From Teichococcus aerophilus (GTDB taxonomy: Bacteria > Pseudomonadota > Alphaproteobacteria > Acetobacterales > Acetobacteraceae), in the NCBI RefSeq assembly GCF_014490485.1, contig NZ_JACTVA010000025.1, forward strand, positions 1 through 64,000: a stretch of DNA of 64,000 bases, in the 5' to 3' direction. The notes beneath the pieces are model-generated. The model saw only the letters and a list, made by a program, of their open reading frames with translations, made no database searches and was not told the DNA's origin. Below, in pieces: positions 49,756 to 58,735 of this stretch (positions are counted from its first letter, which is position 1; every line of letters begins with the position of its first letter). The translations under genes were made by a program, and so were the position numbers.

Positions 49756-52059
49756 ATGAATGCCCCGACCGATCCGAAGGACCTGAAGCCACACGCCGCG
49801 CATTGGGGCGTATTCCGGGCCGGTTGGCGGGATGGCACCCTGGTGGTGGAGCCACATCCGGGCGACCCGGACCCGTCCCCCATCCTGCAGAACTTCCCGG
49901 AAGCCCTGCGGCACCGGGCGCGGATTGCCCAGCCCATGGTGCGGCGCGGCTGGCTGGAGAACGGCCCCGGCCCCAGCGACCGCCGCGGGCGGGACGAGCT
50001 GGTGCCGGTGTCGTGGGACCAGGCGCTGGACCTGCTGGCGGGTGAATTGGCACGGGTGCGGGACCAGCACGGGGTGCGGTCCATCTTCGGCGGGTCGTAT
50101 GGCTGGTCCTCCGCCGGGCGGTTCCACCATGCGCAGAGCCAGGTGCACCGGTTCCTGAACACCACGCTCGGCGGCTATGTCCGCTCCATCAACAGCTATA
50201 GCGCGGGGGCGTCCAACGTCATTATCCCGCATGTGCTGGGGCCGTTCGAGCCGGTGACGCGCCACAGCGTGACCTGGGACCAGGTGGTGGAGCATACCGA
50301 GCTGGTGCTGGCCTTCGGCGGCATGGCGGTGAAGAACAGCGCCGTTGGCGGCGGCGGCGTCAGCAAGCATATCGAGCGTGGCGCCATGGGTGCCGCCCAT
50401 GCACGGGGCTGCCGCTTCGTGCTGATCGCGCCGCTGCGGGACGACCTACCGGAGGAGGCGGGCGCGGAGTGGCTGCCGCTGACCCCTGGCACCGACACGG
50501 CGCTGATGCTGGGCATGGCGCATACCCTGGCTACCGAGAACCTGCATGACCGCGACTTCCTGGACCGTTTCTGCGTCGGCTGGCCGGAATTCGAAGCGTA
50601 TCTGCTGGGCCACAAGGACGGTACGCCGAAGGATGCCGCCTGGGCCGCCGCCATCAGCGGCGTGAAGGCGGAGAGCATCGCCCAGCTGGCGCGCGATGCC
50701 GCCGGCAAGCGCGTGCTGGTGACGATGGCGCATTCCCTGCAGCGCGCGGAGCATGGCGAGCAGCCGGTGTGGATGGGGGCCGTGCTGGCGGCCATGCTGG
50801 GGCAGATCGGCCTGCCGGGGGGCGGCTTCAACTATGCGCTGGGCTCTATCGCGCATTACGGCAAGCGCAAGGTCGCCGTGGCGGTCGCCGGATTGCCGCA
50901 GGGGCGCAACACGGTGCGGGACTTCATCCCGGTGGCGCGCATTTCCGACATGCTGCTGAACCCGGGCGCGCCCTTCGACTACGACGGGCAAAAGCTGACC
51001 TACCCGGACATCAAGCTGGTCTACTGGGCCGGCGGCAACCCGTTCCACCACCACCAGGACATCAACCGGCTGCGCGAGGCGTTCTATCGCGTCGATACGC
51101 TGGTGGTGCATGAGACGGCCTGGACCGCCACGGCGCGCCATGCAGACATCATCCTGCCCTGCACCATGACGCTGGAGCGCGAGGACATCGCCGCCGCCAC
51201 CACCGACCCGCTGATGGTGGCGATGCACCCGGTCTCCGCCCCCTATGGCGAGGCGCGCGACGATTACAGCATCTTCGCCGCGCTCGCCGCCCGCCTGGGC
51301 AAGGAGGACGCCTTCACCGAAGGCCGCGACGCACGTGGCTGGCTGAGGCACCTGTACGAGATCACCCGCGTCTCCATGGCGGAGCATGGTGCCCCCGCCC
51401 CGGATTTCGACACCTTCTGGGCGGCCGGCGAGCTGGAGATGCCGCTGGAGCAGGATACCGGCGGCATTCTCGGCGCCTTCCGCCGCGACCCGGACGCCCA
51501 CCCGCTGCCGACGCCGAGTGGCAAGGTAGAGATTTTCTCCGCCACCATCGACGCCTTTGGCTATGACGACTGCCCCGGCCACCCGACCTGGCTGGAGCCA
51601 GTGGACGTACCGAACGACGCTGCCCCACTCTGGATCGTTGCCAACCAGCCGGCGACGCGCCTGCACAGCCAGTTGGATTTCGGCGGCACCAGCGCCAACA
51701 GCAAGCGCCGGGGGCGGGAGGTAATGCGGATGCACCCCGCCGACGCCGCCGCACGCGGCATCGCCGAGGGCGACGTGGTGCGCCTGTTCAACGGACGCGG
51801 CGCCTGCCTGGCCGCCGCCGCGCTGAGCGACGCGGTGGCGCCAGGGGTGGTGCAATTGGCCACCGGCGCCTGGTACGACCCGGCGGACCCGGAGGAGGAC
51901 AAGCCGCTCTGCGTCCACGGCAACCCGAACGTGCTGACGCGGGACGCCGGGACGTCCCGCCTGGCCCAGGGCTGCACAGGCCAGTTGACCACCGTGCAGG
52001 TGGAGCTGTTCACCGGCAACCTGCCGCCGATCCGGGCGTGGGACCCGCCGGCGGTGTGA
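49756..52059 (+). CDS. bisC: Molybdopterin-dependent reductase of the BisC/TorA/DMSO-reductase family
   Basis: A 767-residue Mo-bis-MGD enzyme. GGSYGWSSAGRFHHAQSQ holds the Mo-ligating Ser (about S119) as in DMSO/TMAO reductase and BisC, and there is no N-terminal 4Fe-4S cysteine motif. HSVTWDQ, YWAGGNPFHHHQDINRL and the C-terminal HSQLDFG... and GDVVRLFNGRGACLAAA segments fit the family. No signal peptide is seen, so a cytoplasmic biotin-sulfoxide/methionine-sulfoxide reductase role (BisC) is preferred over periplasmic TMAO reductase. It is a single gene followed after 32 bp by repeat copy 10. Confidence 0.85.
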   Translation: MNAPTDPKDLKPHAAHWGVFRAGWRDGTLVVEPHPGDPDPSPILQNFPEALRHRARIAQPMVRRGWLENGPGPSDRRGRDELVPVSWDQALDLLAGELARVRDQHGVRSIFGGSYGWSSAGRFHHAQSQVHRFLNTTLGGYVRSINSYSAGASNVIIPHVLGPFEPVTRHSVTWDQVVEHTELVLAFGGMAVKNSAVGGGGVSKHIERGAMGAAHARGCRFVLIAPLRDDLPEEAGAEWLPLTPGTDTALMLGMAHTLATENLHDRDFLDRFCVGWPEFEAYLLGHKDGTPKDAAWAAAISGVKAESIAQLARDAAGKRVLVTMAHSLQRAEHGEQPVWMGAVLAAMLGQIGLPGGGFNYALGSIAHYGKRKVAVAVAGLPQGRNTVRDFIPVARISDMLLNPGAPFDYDGQKLTYPDIKLVYWAGGNPFHHHQDINRLREAFYRVDTLVVHETAWTATARHADIILPCTMTLEREDIAAATTDPLMVAMHPVSAPYGEARDDYSIFAALAARLGKEDAFTEGRDARGWLRHLYEITRVSMAEHGAPAPDFDTFWAAGELEMPLEQDTGGILGAFRRDPDAHPLPTPSGKVEIFSATIDAFGYDDCPGHPTWLEPVDVPNDAAPLWIVANQPATRLHSQLDFGGTSANSKRRGREVMRMHPADAAARGIAEGDVVRLFNGRGACLAAAALSDAVAPGVVQLATGAWYDPADPEEDKPLCVHGNPNVLTRDAGTSRLAQGCTGQLTTVQVELFTGNLPPIRAWDPPAV

Positions 52060-52091
52060 AGCCTGGGCGTGGCTGCTGGTGTCGGATGAAG

Positions 52092-52334
52092 GAAGGCCGG
52101 GGAAAGAATTCCCCGGACCCCTTCTTCTTTTTCAAGTTTGCCGTTGTGCCTCAGGACTGAGAGCAGACGCTGCTTGATGATTTTAATGGACTACGCGGGC
52201 TGAACCCTCAGTCGCCGGAGGTCCTAGACCTCCGGCGCACCGAGCCGGCTCTTAGGCTTGACCCATCAACAGCCACGCACGGAAAATTCGAAAAAAGAAA
52301 AGATGGGGCCCGGGGAATTCTTTCCCCGGCCTTC
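52092..52334 (-). repeat. CTR intergenic repeat, copy 10 (standard interior, reversed)
   Basis: Convergent junction of the BisC-like and binding-protein genes. It has the best-preserved core: CGCCGGAGGTC and GACCTCCGGCG around CTA at 52213-52237, a perfect dyad. Left hairpin CCGGGGAAAGAATTCCCCGG then CCCCTTCTTCTTTTTC; right end AAAAGATGGGGCCCGGGGAA..., ending GGCCTTC only eleven bases from the binding-protein stop codon. Confidence 0.88.
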
Positions 52335-52345
52335 GCTTCCCCCCC

Positions 52346-53917
52346 TTAAGGCGTGCTGCGCGCCCCCGTCGCCACCGTCCGCTGGTCCTGGCGCGGTTCG
52401 TAGGTAATGCCGGCGCGGGAGGCCCAGAAGTTCACCAGCTGGTAGAGCGGGATGCCTGCCACGTCCTCGGCGACGATCTTCTGGCCCTGGATCAGCAGCT
52501 GCTCGCGGACGCTGTCATCCATGGTGGATTGGGCACGGTCGATCAGCGCGTCCAGGGTGGGGTTGGAATAGGCGCCCCAATTGGCCGGGCCGCGGCCGGT
52601 GCGGGCATCCATGGTGGTGAACATGTTGGTCAGGGCGTAGCCGGCCTCGCCGGTGCTGATGCCCCAGCTGAAGAACGGCATGGCGAATTCATGCCGTGCA
52701 CCGCGGCTGAGATAGGAGGAGGCGGGGATGGCATCGACCTGGGTGCGCACGCCCACCCGCGTCCACATCTGGGCGATGGCCTGGGCCACGGTGCGGAAAT
52801 CCGGCCGGTCGGCGAAGGCGCTGATGGTCAGGCGGAAGCCGTTGGGGAAGCCGGCCTCGGCCAACAGGGCGCGGGCACGGACCTGGTCATGCTCGGGCAT
52901 GCTGATATCCGGCGTGTAGGAATAGGCGCCGGGCCACATGAACTGGCCGGCGGCCTGGGCGGTGCCTTCCAGCACGCGCTCGGCCAGGGCCTTGCGGTCG
53001 ATGGCGTGGGAGAGTGCCTGGCGTACGCGCAGGTCGCGCAGCGGGTTGGTCGCCAGGGGCTTGCCGTCATTGTCGGCGGCCTGGGGGCTGCTCTCCTCCA
53101 GGAAGCTGGGCAGGAGCAGGATGGAACGGTTGCCAGGGGTGGAGGTGACGCGGAAGCGCGGGTCCTGGCGCAGCCGCGGCAGGTCGTTGCGGGAAGGGCT
53201 GTCGATCATGTCGACATCGCCGGAGAGCAGGGCGGCGCTGCGGGCGCCCTCATTGGCGATGAAGCGGAAGGAGACGCGGTCCCACTCCGCCCGTTCGCCC
53301 CACCATTGCGGGTTGCGCTCCATCTCGACGCGCTCGTTCTTGGCGAAGCGGGTGACGCGGTAGGGCCCGGTGCCGACGGCGGCGCGGCCGCCATCGAAGT
53401 CGGAACTCTCCGCCCCCTCCACCACATGCTTCGCCACGATGGAGATGGCGCTGAGATTGACCGGCAGGATGGGCGAGGGCTGCCGGGTGACGATGCGGAT
53501 GCTGTTCGGCCCCGCCACCTCGACCCGCGCGATATCCCGCGTGAAGGGTGCGTAGCCGAGCGGGCTGTTCGGGATATTGGCCGAGCGGCTGATGGAGAAC
53601 GCCACGTCCTCCGGCGTCAGGGGTCGGCCGTCGGACCAGCGCACGCCCTCGCGCAGCGTGAACTCCCATTCGGTGTCGGAGACCAGTTTCCAGCTGGTGG
53701 CCAGGCCGGGCGTCAGCGACATGTCGCCCTTCTGCTCGACCAGCCGGCTGAACAGGTGCAGCGAGAGATTGCGGTCGCCGATGCCGTTGTAGAAATGCGG
53801 GTCGGCGGAGAGCGGGAAGGCGCTGGCACCGATGGTGAGGTCGGCGGCCCGGGCCGGCATCAGTGCGGTGCAGCCCAGCAGCAGTGCCGCCACGACGGGT
53901 CGTTTCCAGGCCATCAT
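52346..53917 (-). CDS. Peptide-type ABC substrate-binding protein (SBP family 5), orphan
   Basis: A 523-residue periplasmic protein with signal peptide MMAWKRPVVAALLLGCTALMPARA. Family-5 features: LATSWKLVSDTEWEFTLREGVRWSD, GTGPYRVTRFAKNERV and DLRVRQALSHAIDRKAL. It aligns along its whole length with the orphan at 28725-30311 (for example WEFTLREGV-WSD, GTGPYR, RALS-AI-R-AL, MFTTMDARTGRGPANWG versus NVLGSVDPKQGRGVSNWG). No channel or ATPase gene adjoins it. Two in-frame ATGs (53917, 53914) could start translation. Confidence 0.88.
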   Translation of the reverse strand: MMAWKRPVVAALLLGCTALMPARAADLTIGASAFPLSADPHFYNGIGDRNLSLHLFSRLVEQKGDMSLTPGLATSWKLVSDTEWEFTLREGVRWSDGRPLTPEDVAFSISRSANIPNSPLGYAPFTRDIARVEVAGPNSIRIVTRQPSPILPVNLSAISIVAKHVVEGAESSDFDGGRAAVGTGPYRVTRFAKNERVEMERNPQWWGERAEWDRVSFRFIANEGARSAALLSGDVDMIDSPSRNDLPRLRQDPRFRVTSTPGNRSILLLPSFLEESSPQAADNDGKPLATNPLRDLRVRQALSHAIDRKALAERVLEGTAQAAGQFMWPGAYSYTPDISMPEHDQVRARALLAEAGFPNGFRLTISAFADRPDFRTVAQAIAQMWTRVGVRTQVDAIPASSYLSRGARHEFAMPFFSWGISTGEAGYALTNMFTTMDARTGRGPANWGAYSNPTLDALIDRAQSTMDDSVREQLLIQGQKIVAEDVAGIPLYQLVNFWASRAGITYEPRQDQRTVATGARSTP

Positions 53918-54086
53918 CCTACTCCCTGATCAGTCCAGGGCGACACTATGGCCGGGATGCGCCGGGGTGTCAGCCCGCGCGGGTCACAGCACGGCGCGTT
54001 CACAGCCGTTCACATACCCTGCTCTCTGCTTGTGTTTGATCGCGTGATTCGGGATCTTCGGTGATTCCACCTTAAGCCACCACGCT

Positions 54087-55250
54087 CTAGTCGAAGCGCA
54101 GGCCCAGCGCGGTGATGTCGTCCGCCTGGGGCGCGCCGTCGGCGAAGGCGGTGACGCTGCCGAACAGGCCCTCCACCACGGCGCGCGCGCTGCCGTCCTG
54201 CCGCTCCAGCCGGTTCAGCTCGGCCAGCAGGCGCTCCCGGCCGAAGAAGGCTTCGTCACGATCCTCGGCCTCGGTCACGCCATCGGAGTAGAGCAGCAGG
54301 CCTTCGCCGGGGGAGAGGGCGAAGTCACCGCTGCGGTAGGCGATGTCCTCCATCGCGCCCAGCGGCGGCTGGCGTGGCAGTCCGGGCAGTGGGCGGGGTG
54401 GCAGGCCAGCGCCGTAGAGCAACGGCGTCTCGTGCGCCGCCACGGCGATTCGGCCCCGGCCCGTGCGCATATCCAGCACGCCGAGCGCGACGGTGACGAA
54501 GGTGGCGTCCTCGTTCTCCCGCGCCAGATCGTCATTGGCGAGGGTGAGGATCTCCGCCGGATCGGGCGTGCCGCGCAGCGCCAGCAGCCGGGCGGCGGCG
54601 CGCACCAGCCCCAGCGTGCGCGCCATGGTCAGCCCCGCCGGTGCGCCCTTGCCGGCAACATCGGCGACGGTGAACAGCAAGGTGGCATCGTCCAGCCGCA
54701 CGGCGTCGTACAGGTCGCCGCCCACCTGCCGGGCCGGCACCATGGCGGCATGCAGGCTGACGCGGTGGCCGGCGATGGCGGCGAAATCGCGCGGCACCAG
54801 CGCCAGCTGCGCCAGCCGCGCGCTCTCCAGCTCCGCTTCCAGGAGGTTGAGGCGCTGGGCGGCAAGATCGCGCAGCCGCTTCTTCTCCAGCACGGCGGAG
54901 AGGCGCGCACGCAGCAGCGGCGGGTCGAAGGTCTTGGGCAGGTAGTCCTCGGCCCCCAGCTCGATGCAGCGCACCACCGCCGACATCTCGGTCAGCGCGG
55001 AGATGACGATGACCGGCGGCTCCGCCCGGCCGGAAGCATGCAGGCGTTCCAGCACGCCGATGCCGTCCAGCTCCGGCATCTCGATATCCAGCAGCACGAC
55101 GTCGAAATCCTGCGCGGCGATGGCGGCCAGGCCCTCGATGCCGTTCTGGGCGGTGACGACGTTGGTGTAGCCCAGCTCGGCCAGCCGCTTGGTCAGCAGC
55201 AGACGGTTGAACGGGCTGTCATCGACGATCAGCAGCGTGACATCGTTCAT
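54087..55250 (-). CDS. Response regulator with PP2C/SpoIIE phosphatase output (RsbU-like)
   Basis: A 387-residue protein: N-terminal receiver (LIVDDSPFNR, phospho-acceptor D55 in VVLLDIEMPELDG, VISALT, Lys in LPKTFD), a helical linker rich in Leu/Glu (about 115-155), then a PP2C-type SpoIIE domain with GGDLYDAV, DVAGKGAPAG, LLLYSDGVTEA and QADDITAL metal motifs. Phosphorylation by CheA would gate dephosphorylation of a phospho-STAS antagonist; a STAS protein is encoded in the same operon. It is the last gene of the chemosensory operon, overlapping cheA by four bases. Confidence 0.92.
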   Translation of the reverse strand: MNDVTLLIVDDSPFNRLLLTKRLAELGYTNVVTAQNGIEGLAAIAAQDFDVVLLDIEMPELDGIGVLERLHASGRAEPPVIVISALTEMSAVVRCIELGAEDYLPKTFDPPLLRARLSAVLEKKRLRDLAAQRLNLLEAELESARLAQLALVPRDFAAIAGHRVSLHAAMVPARQVGGDLYDAVRLDDATLLFTVADVAGKGAPAGLTMARTLGLVRAAARLLALRGTPDPAEILTLANDDLARENEDATFVTVALGVLDMRTGRGRIAVAAHETPLLYGAGLPPRPLPGLPRQPPLGAMEDIAYRSGDFALSPGEGLLLYSDGVTEAEDRDEAFFGRERLLAELNRLERQDGSARAVVEGLFGSVTAFADGAPQADDITALGLRFD

Positions 55251-57880
55251 GCCAGTTCCTCATGCGTGGATGGCATCGCGATGCCGTCAGGTTCGAGAAT
55301 CACCACGGCCTCGCCATTGCCGAGGATGCCGGCACCGCCGAGCGCGGGCAGCGTGGCCAGGGCCGGGGGCAACGGGCGCAGCAGCAGGTCGGTCCGCTGC
55401 CGCACCTGGTCCACCGCCAGCGCCACCTGGCCGCCCATGGTCTGGCGCAGCAGCACCACGGCGCCGGGCGGGCGGGTGGGGCGCAGGCCGAGCAGGCGGG
55501 CCAGCGGCATGGCGGGCGTATCGGCGGGCAGCACCGCCTCCACCCGCGCGGTGGGGAAAGCGTAGGTGTGGCCTTCCACCTCCACCAGCAGCACCGCCGC
55601 CATGGCGGCCGAGAGCGGCAGGTTCAGCACGAAGGTGGTACCCCGGCCGGGGGTGCTGGAGAGGTCCAGCGTACCGCCGGCGCGGCGCACCGCCTCCTGC
55701 ACCACATCCAGGCCGACGCCGCGGCCGGAGGTCTCGCTGACGCGCTCCCGCGTCGAGAAGCCGGGGCGGAACAGCAGGCGGCGGGCGTCGTGGTCGTCCA
55801 TCGCCGCGGCCTCGGCCTCGCTGACCAGCCCACGGGTCAGCGCGGCGCGCAGCACGGCCTGGCGGTCGATGCCGCGCCCGTCATCCGAGACCTCGACGCG
55901 CACCATGCCTGTGCGGCGCTCGGCGCGCACGCGCAGGGTGGCGCGGGGGGGCTTGCCGGCGGCGCGGCGGGCATCCGGTTCCTCCACGCCATGGTCCACG
56001 GCGTTGCGGGCCAGGTGCAGCAGCGGGTCGGCCAGCAGCTCGATCAGCGCGCGGTCGATGCGGACATCCTGGCCCTCCATCTCCAGCGCCACGTCCTTGG
56101 CGGCGCTCTGCGCCACGCTGCGGACGATGCGGGGCAGCCGGTTGAACAGCGTGCCGATGGGCACGACGCGCAACTCCATCACCGCGTCGTCCAGCCGCCG
56201 CAGCGCCAGGGCGAGGTGGGAGCGTGCCCGCTCGCGCGGCGCGCGGGCATGGCCCAGCCGGGCAGCCAGCGCTGCCAGTTCCCGCCCGGCGCTGCCGCCG
56301 GCGCGGCGGGCAAGGGCGGCCAGGGTGGCAGGCAGTGAATCGGCCTCCTCCTGCGCCAGCAGGCCGTCCAGGGAGAGGACGGCGGCGTGCAACTCGGCCT
56401 CCAGGCCGATGATGCCGTCCACCGCTTCCTGCCTCACCCGCAGGCTGGCAACCGGGGCGGCGTTGGCCTCGCCGCTGGGCTGGGTGGCGGCGCGCAGCGG
56501 CGTCATGGCCAGCACCAGCCGGCCGGCGGGGTCGAAGGCGGCGCGGGCGGCGGCCAGCGCTTCCGGCTCGGCGGGCGCCAGGAACAGCATGTCCAGCGTC
56601 GGCGGCACGGTATCCAGCAGAGTGCGGCTGGTCAGCGGCTCGGCGTTCTGCGCCTCCAGCCAGCTTTGCACCGCGGCTTCCTCCACCGCGTCGGAGGGGA
56701 CGCCGAGGCGGGCCCGGTACAGGCTGCGGCCGGCGGCGAGGCCTTCCTCGACCCGGCGATGGCCCTCCGCGCTGAGCAGATGCGCCAGTTCCTCCGGCAC
56801 CGAAGCCGTGGCGGGGGAGAGGGCGGAGGCGGGGGCCACGCCGGGGGGCGGCATGGCGCGCAGGGCAGCGGCATCGGTGCGGCGGCCGAGTTGCGCCGCC
56901 AGGTCCGGGCCCAGCGCGGCCAGCAGCGCGGCCGCATCGTCATCGGTGGCGGCGCGGCCGGCGAGGTCCTCCGTCAGCAGCAGCCAGTCTTCCAGCGCGT
57001 CCAGGCCCAGGGCGGCGGCGATTTCGCCCAGCGCGCGGGCCTCGGGCACCAGGGCCGCCGGGTTACCGGCCAGCAGGGGCGCGAGGGCGGCGAGGCGGGG
57101 TAGCCAACCGCCATCGTCCAACGCCGCCGTGGCCGCTGCCAGCGCATCGGCACCTGCATCTACGCTGGCCAGCAGGGCGAGGCTGCCGAGTTGGCGGCGC
57201 AGGGCGCCCAGCAGCGGCAGGGGCGGCTGAGCGTCCAACTCGGCCAGCCGGGCGGCGAGGCGGGTCTGGCCGGCGCGCCGTGCCTCCTCCGCCAGTGCGC
57301 CGGAGAGGGGTGAGGCGCCTTCATGCGCGGCGGCGGCCAGTTCGACGGCGCTGTCGCGCAGCATGGCGGCCAGCGGGGCCAGGGCGGCTTGTTCGTCAGC
57401 CGCCCGATGGTCGACGGCCTGATCGTCGGCGGGTTGGTGGGCGCCCGGCATCTGGGCTGCAGGCGGAGCGGCTCTGGCCGGGGTGACTCCAGTGGTGGCT
57501 CCGGCGGTGGGCACGGCCTCCAGCGTCTCCAGCCGGTGCAGCAGGCCGGGCGGCGGCTTCGCGTCGCGCCGGGTTGCCAGCACGCTGCTGCGTTGCGCCC
57601 GCAGGGCATCCACCGCCGCCAGCAGCGCCGCCATCACCGGTGGCGTCATGGCCCGGCGGCCCTGGCGCGCCTGCCCCAGCAGGTCCTCGCAGTGATGCGC
57701 TACCTGGGCCATGCCGGCGGCGCCCAGCGCCGCGCTCATGCCTTTCAGCGAGTGGAAGGCACGGAACAGCGCCGCCACCCCGCCGGCGTCGGGCGTGGTG
57801 GCCAGCAGGCGTTCGGCGGTATCGCAATGCTCCTCGCTCTCGGCGCCGAATTCGTCCCACAGGGCGTCGTCGTTCAGCAT
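55247..57880 (-). CDS. cheA: Chemotaxis-type histidine kinase CheA
   Basis: An 877-residue CheA, longer than the E. coli enzyme (about 650). P1 HPt has the phospho-accepting His43 in FHSLKGMSAALG. A long Ala/Pro-rich middle (about 110-500) shows no recognisable P2 domain. The kinase core has N-box HLARNAVDHGVEEPDARRAAG, G1 DDGRGID, F-box FRPGFSTRERVSETSG and G2 GRGVGLDVV. The C-terminal CheW-like P5 domain follows (VLLVEVEGHTYAFPTARVEAVL). It should autophosphorylate in response to the MCP and pass phosphate to the CheB, receiver and REC-PP2C proteins of this operon. The start overlaps the upstream regulator gene by seven bases. Confidence 0.93.
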   Translation of the reverse strand: MLNDDALWDEFGAESEEHCDTAERLLATTPDAGGVAALFRAFHSLKGMSAALGAAGMAQVAHHCEDLLGQARQGRRAMTPPVMAALLAAVDALRAQRSSVLATRRDAKPPPGLLHRLETLEAVPTAGATTGVTPARAAPPAAQMPGAHQPADDQAVDHRAADEQAALAPLAAMLRDSAVELAAAAHEGASPLSGALAEEARRAGQTRLAARLAELDAQPPLPLLGALRRQLGSLALLASVDAGADALAAATAALDDGGWLPRLAALAPLLAGNPAALVPEARALGEIAAALGLDALEDWLLLTEDLAGRAATDDDAAALLAALGPDLAAQLGRRTDAAALRAMPPPGVAPASALSPATASVPEELAHLLSAEGHRRVEEGLAAGRSLYRARLGVPSDAVEEAAVQSWLEAQNAEPLTSRTLLDTVPPTLDMLFLAPAEPEALAAARAAFDPAGRLVLAMTPLRAATQPSGEANAAPVASLRVRQEAVDGIIGLEAELHAAVLSLDGLLAQEEADSLPATLAALARRAGGSAGRELAALAARLGHARAPRERARSHLALALRRLDDAVMELRVVPIGTLFNRLPRIVRSVAQSAAKDVALEMEGQDVRIDRALIELLADPLLHLARNAVDHGVEEPDARRAAGKPPRATLRVRAERRTGMVRVEVSDDGRGIDRQAVLRAALTRGLVSEAEAAAMDDHDARRLLFRPGFSTRERVSETSGRGVGLDVVQEAVRRAGGTLDLSSTPGRGTTFVLNLPLSAAMAAVLLVEVEGHTYAFPTARVEAVLPADTPAMPLARLLGLRPTRPPGAVVLLRQTMGGQVALAVDQVRQRTDLLLRPLPPALATLPALGGAGILGNGEAVVILEPDGIAMPSTHEELA

Positions 57881-58731
57881 GGCGGTGGCGCCGCCCGGCT
57901 GGCTGGCGGCGCGGCGTGGGTGATGGCCACAGGTGACGCCAGGATGTTGGGCGAGGCCGTCGCCGGAATAGGCGGGAACTGGCTGAGAGGCGGAGGCGTC
58001 TCGTGGGGTGGCCGGGTTGGCTCTTCCTGCGCTGGCGATGCCGGCAGGCCGAGGGCACCGCGGGCGGCAGCCAGGATGGCGCTGCCGCGCCGTTCCGCCA
58101 GGTCGAAGGAGAGCGCGCCGGCCGGCTTGCCGACGATCGCGGCGACGCCCAGCCGGCGCAATTGCCGCGCCTCCGGCGTGCCCGGTGGCGCGGCGGAGGA
58201 GACCACCACCACCTGGCCGCGCCCGGCCAGCGCCCAACGGTGCAGGAAGCCAATTCCGTCCAGTACCGGCATCTCCAGATCCAGCAGGATCAATGCCGGG
58301 TCGAGAGGTTCCAGCGCCGCCAGCGCCTCGGCGCCATTCGGCGCCTCCCCGACAACGGTGAAGGCGGGGTCGGCGGCGACGATGCCACGCACGACGCTGC
58401 GCATGGTAGGCGAGTCATCCACCACCAGCACGCGCCAGGGCGCTGCGGCCTCCGGTGCCGGTGCGTCCCCGTTCAGGCGGGCCATCGCCTGCCGCAACTG
58501 CGCGGCGGCGGCTTGCAGGGCGGCGGGGTCGAATGGATCGATGGCGTCGGCGGCGGCGTCCAGCCCCGGTGACAGGGCATCGAGGCCCAGGGCGGTGGCC
58601 ATCGCCCGCAGCCCGTCCAGCACACGCCCGGCGAGCTGGGGCGTGGCCGCGCCGTCCAGCCGCCCCAACCCGGCGAGGAATTCCGGTACGAAGGCTTCCA
58701 GCAACTCGCGGTCGACAGGCGGGGCGGTCAT
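57874..58731 (-). CDS. Response regulator with helical N-terminal extension
   Basis: A 285-residue protein of unusual layout. Residues about 1-95 are helical and resemble an HPt-like bundle (ELLEAFVPEFLAGLGRLDG, ALQAAAAQLRQAMARL) but lack an obvious HxxKG phospho-His. Residues about 97-215 are a receiver (VLVVDDSPTMRSVV, Asp in LILLDLEMPVLDGIGF, Lys in VGKPAGAL). The last 60 residues are Pro/Ala-rich and disordered-looking. With no output domain it could act as a CheY-like shuttle or phosphate sink. It sits between cheB (4-bp gap) and cheA (overlap). Confidence 0.82.
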   Translation of the reverse strand: MTAPPVDRELLEAFVPEFLAGLGRLDGAATPQLAGRVLDGLRAMATALGLDALSPGLDAAADAIDPFDPAALQAAAAQLRQAMARLNGDAPAPEAAAPWRVLVVDDSPTMRSVVRGIVAADPAFTVVGEAPNGAEALAALEPLDPALILLDLEMPVLDGIGFLHRWALAGRGQVVVVSSAAPPGTPEARQLRRLGVAAIVGKPAGALSFDLAERRGSAILAAARGALGLPASPAQEEPTRPPHETPPPLSQFPPIPATASPNILASPVAITHAAPPASRAAPPPC

Positions 58732-58735
58732 TCCA

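Noticed and set aside
4441-52334. CTR repeats as a CRISPR array or insertion sequences
   Set aside because: Copies are dispersed, single and without spacers, and none encodes a transposase. A non-autonomous MITE origin remains possible and is noted, but no target-site duplication could be recognised by eye.
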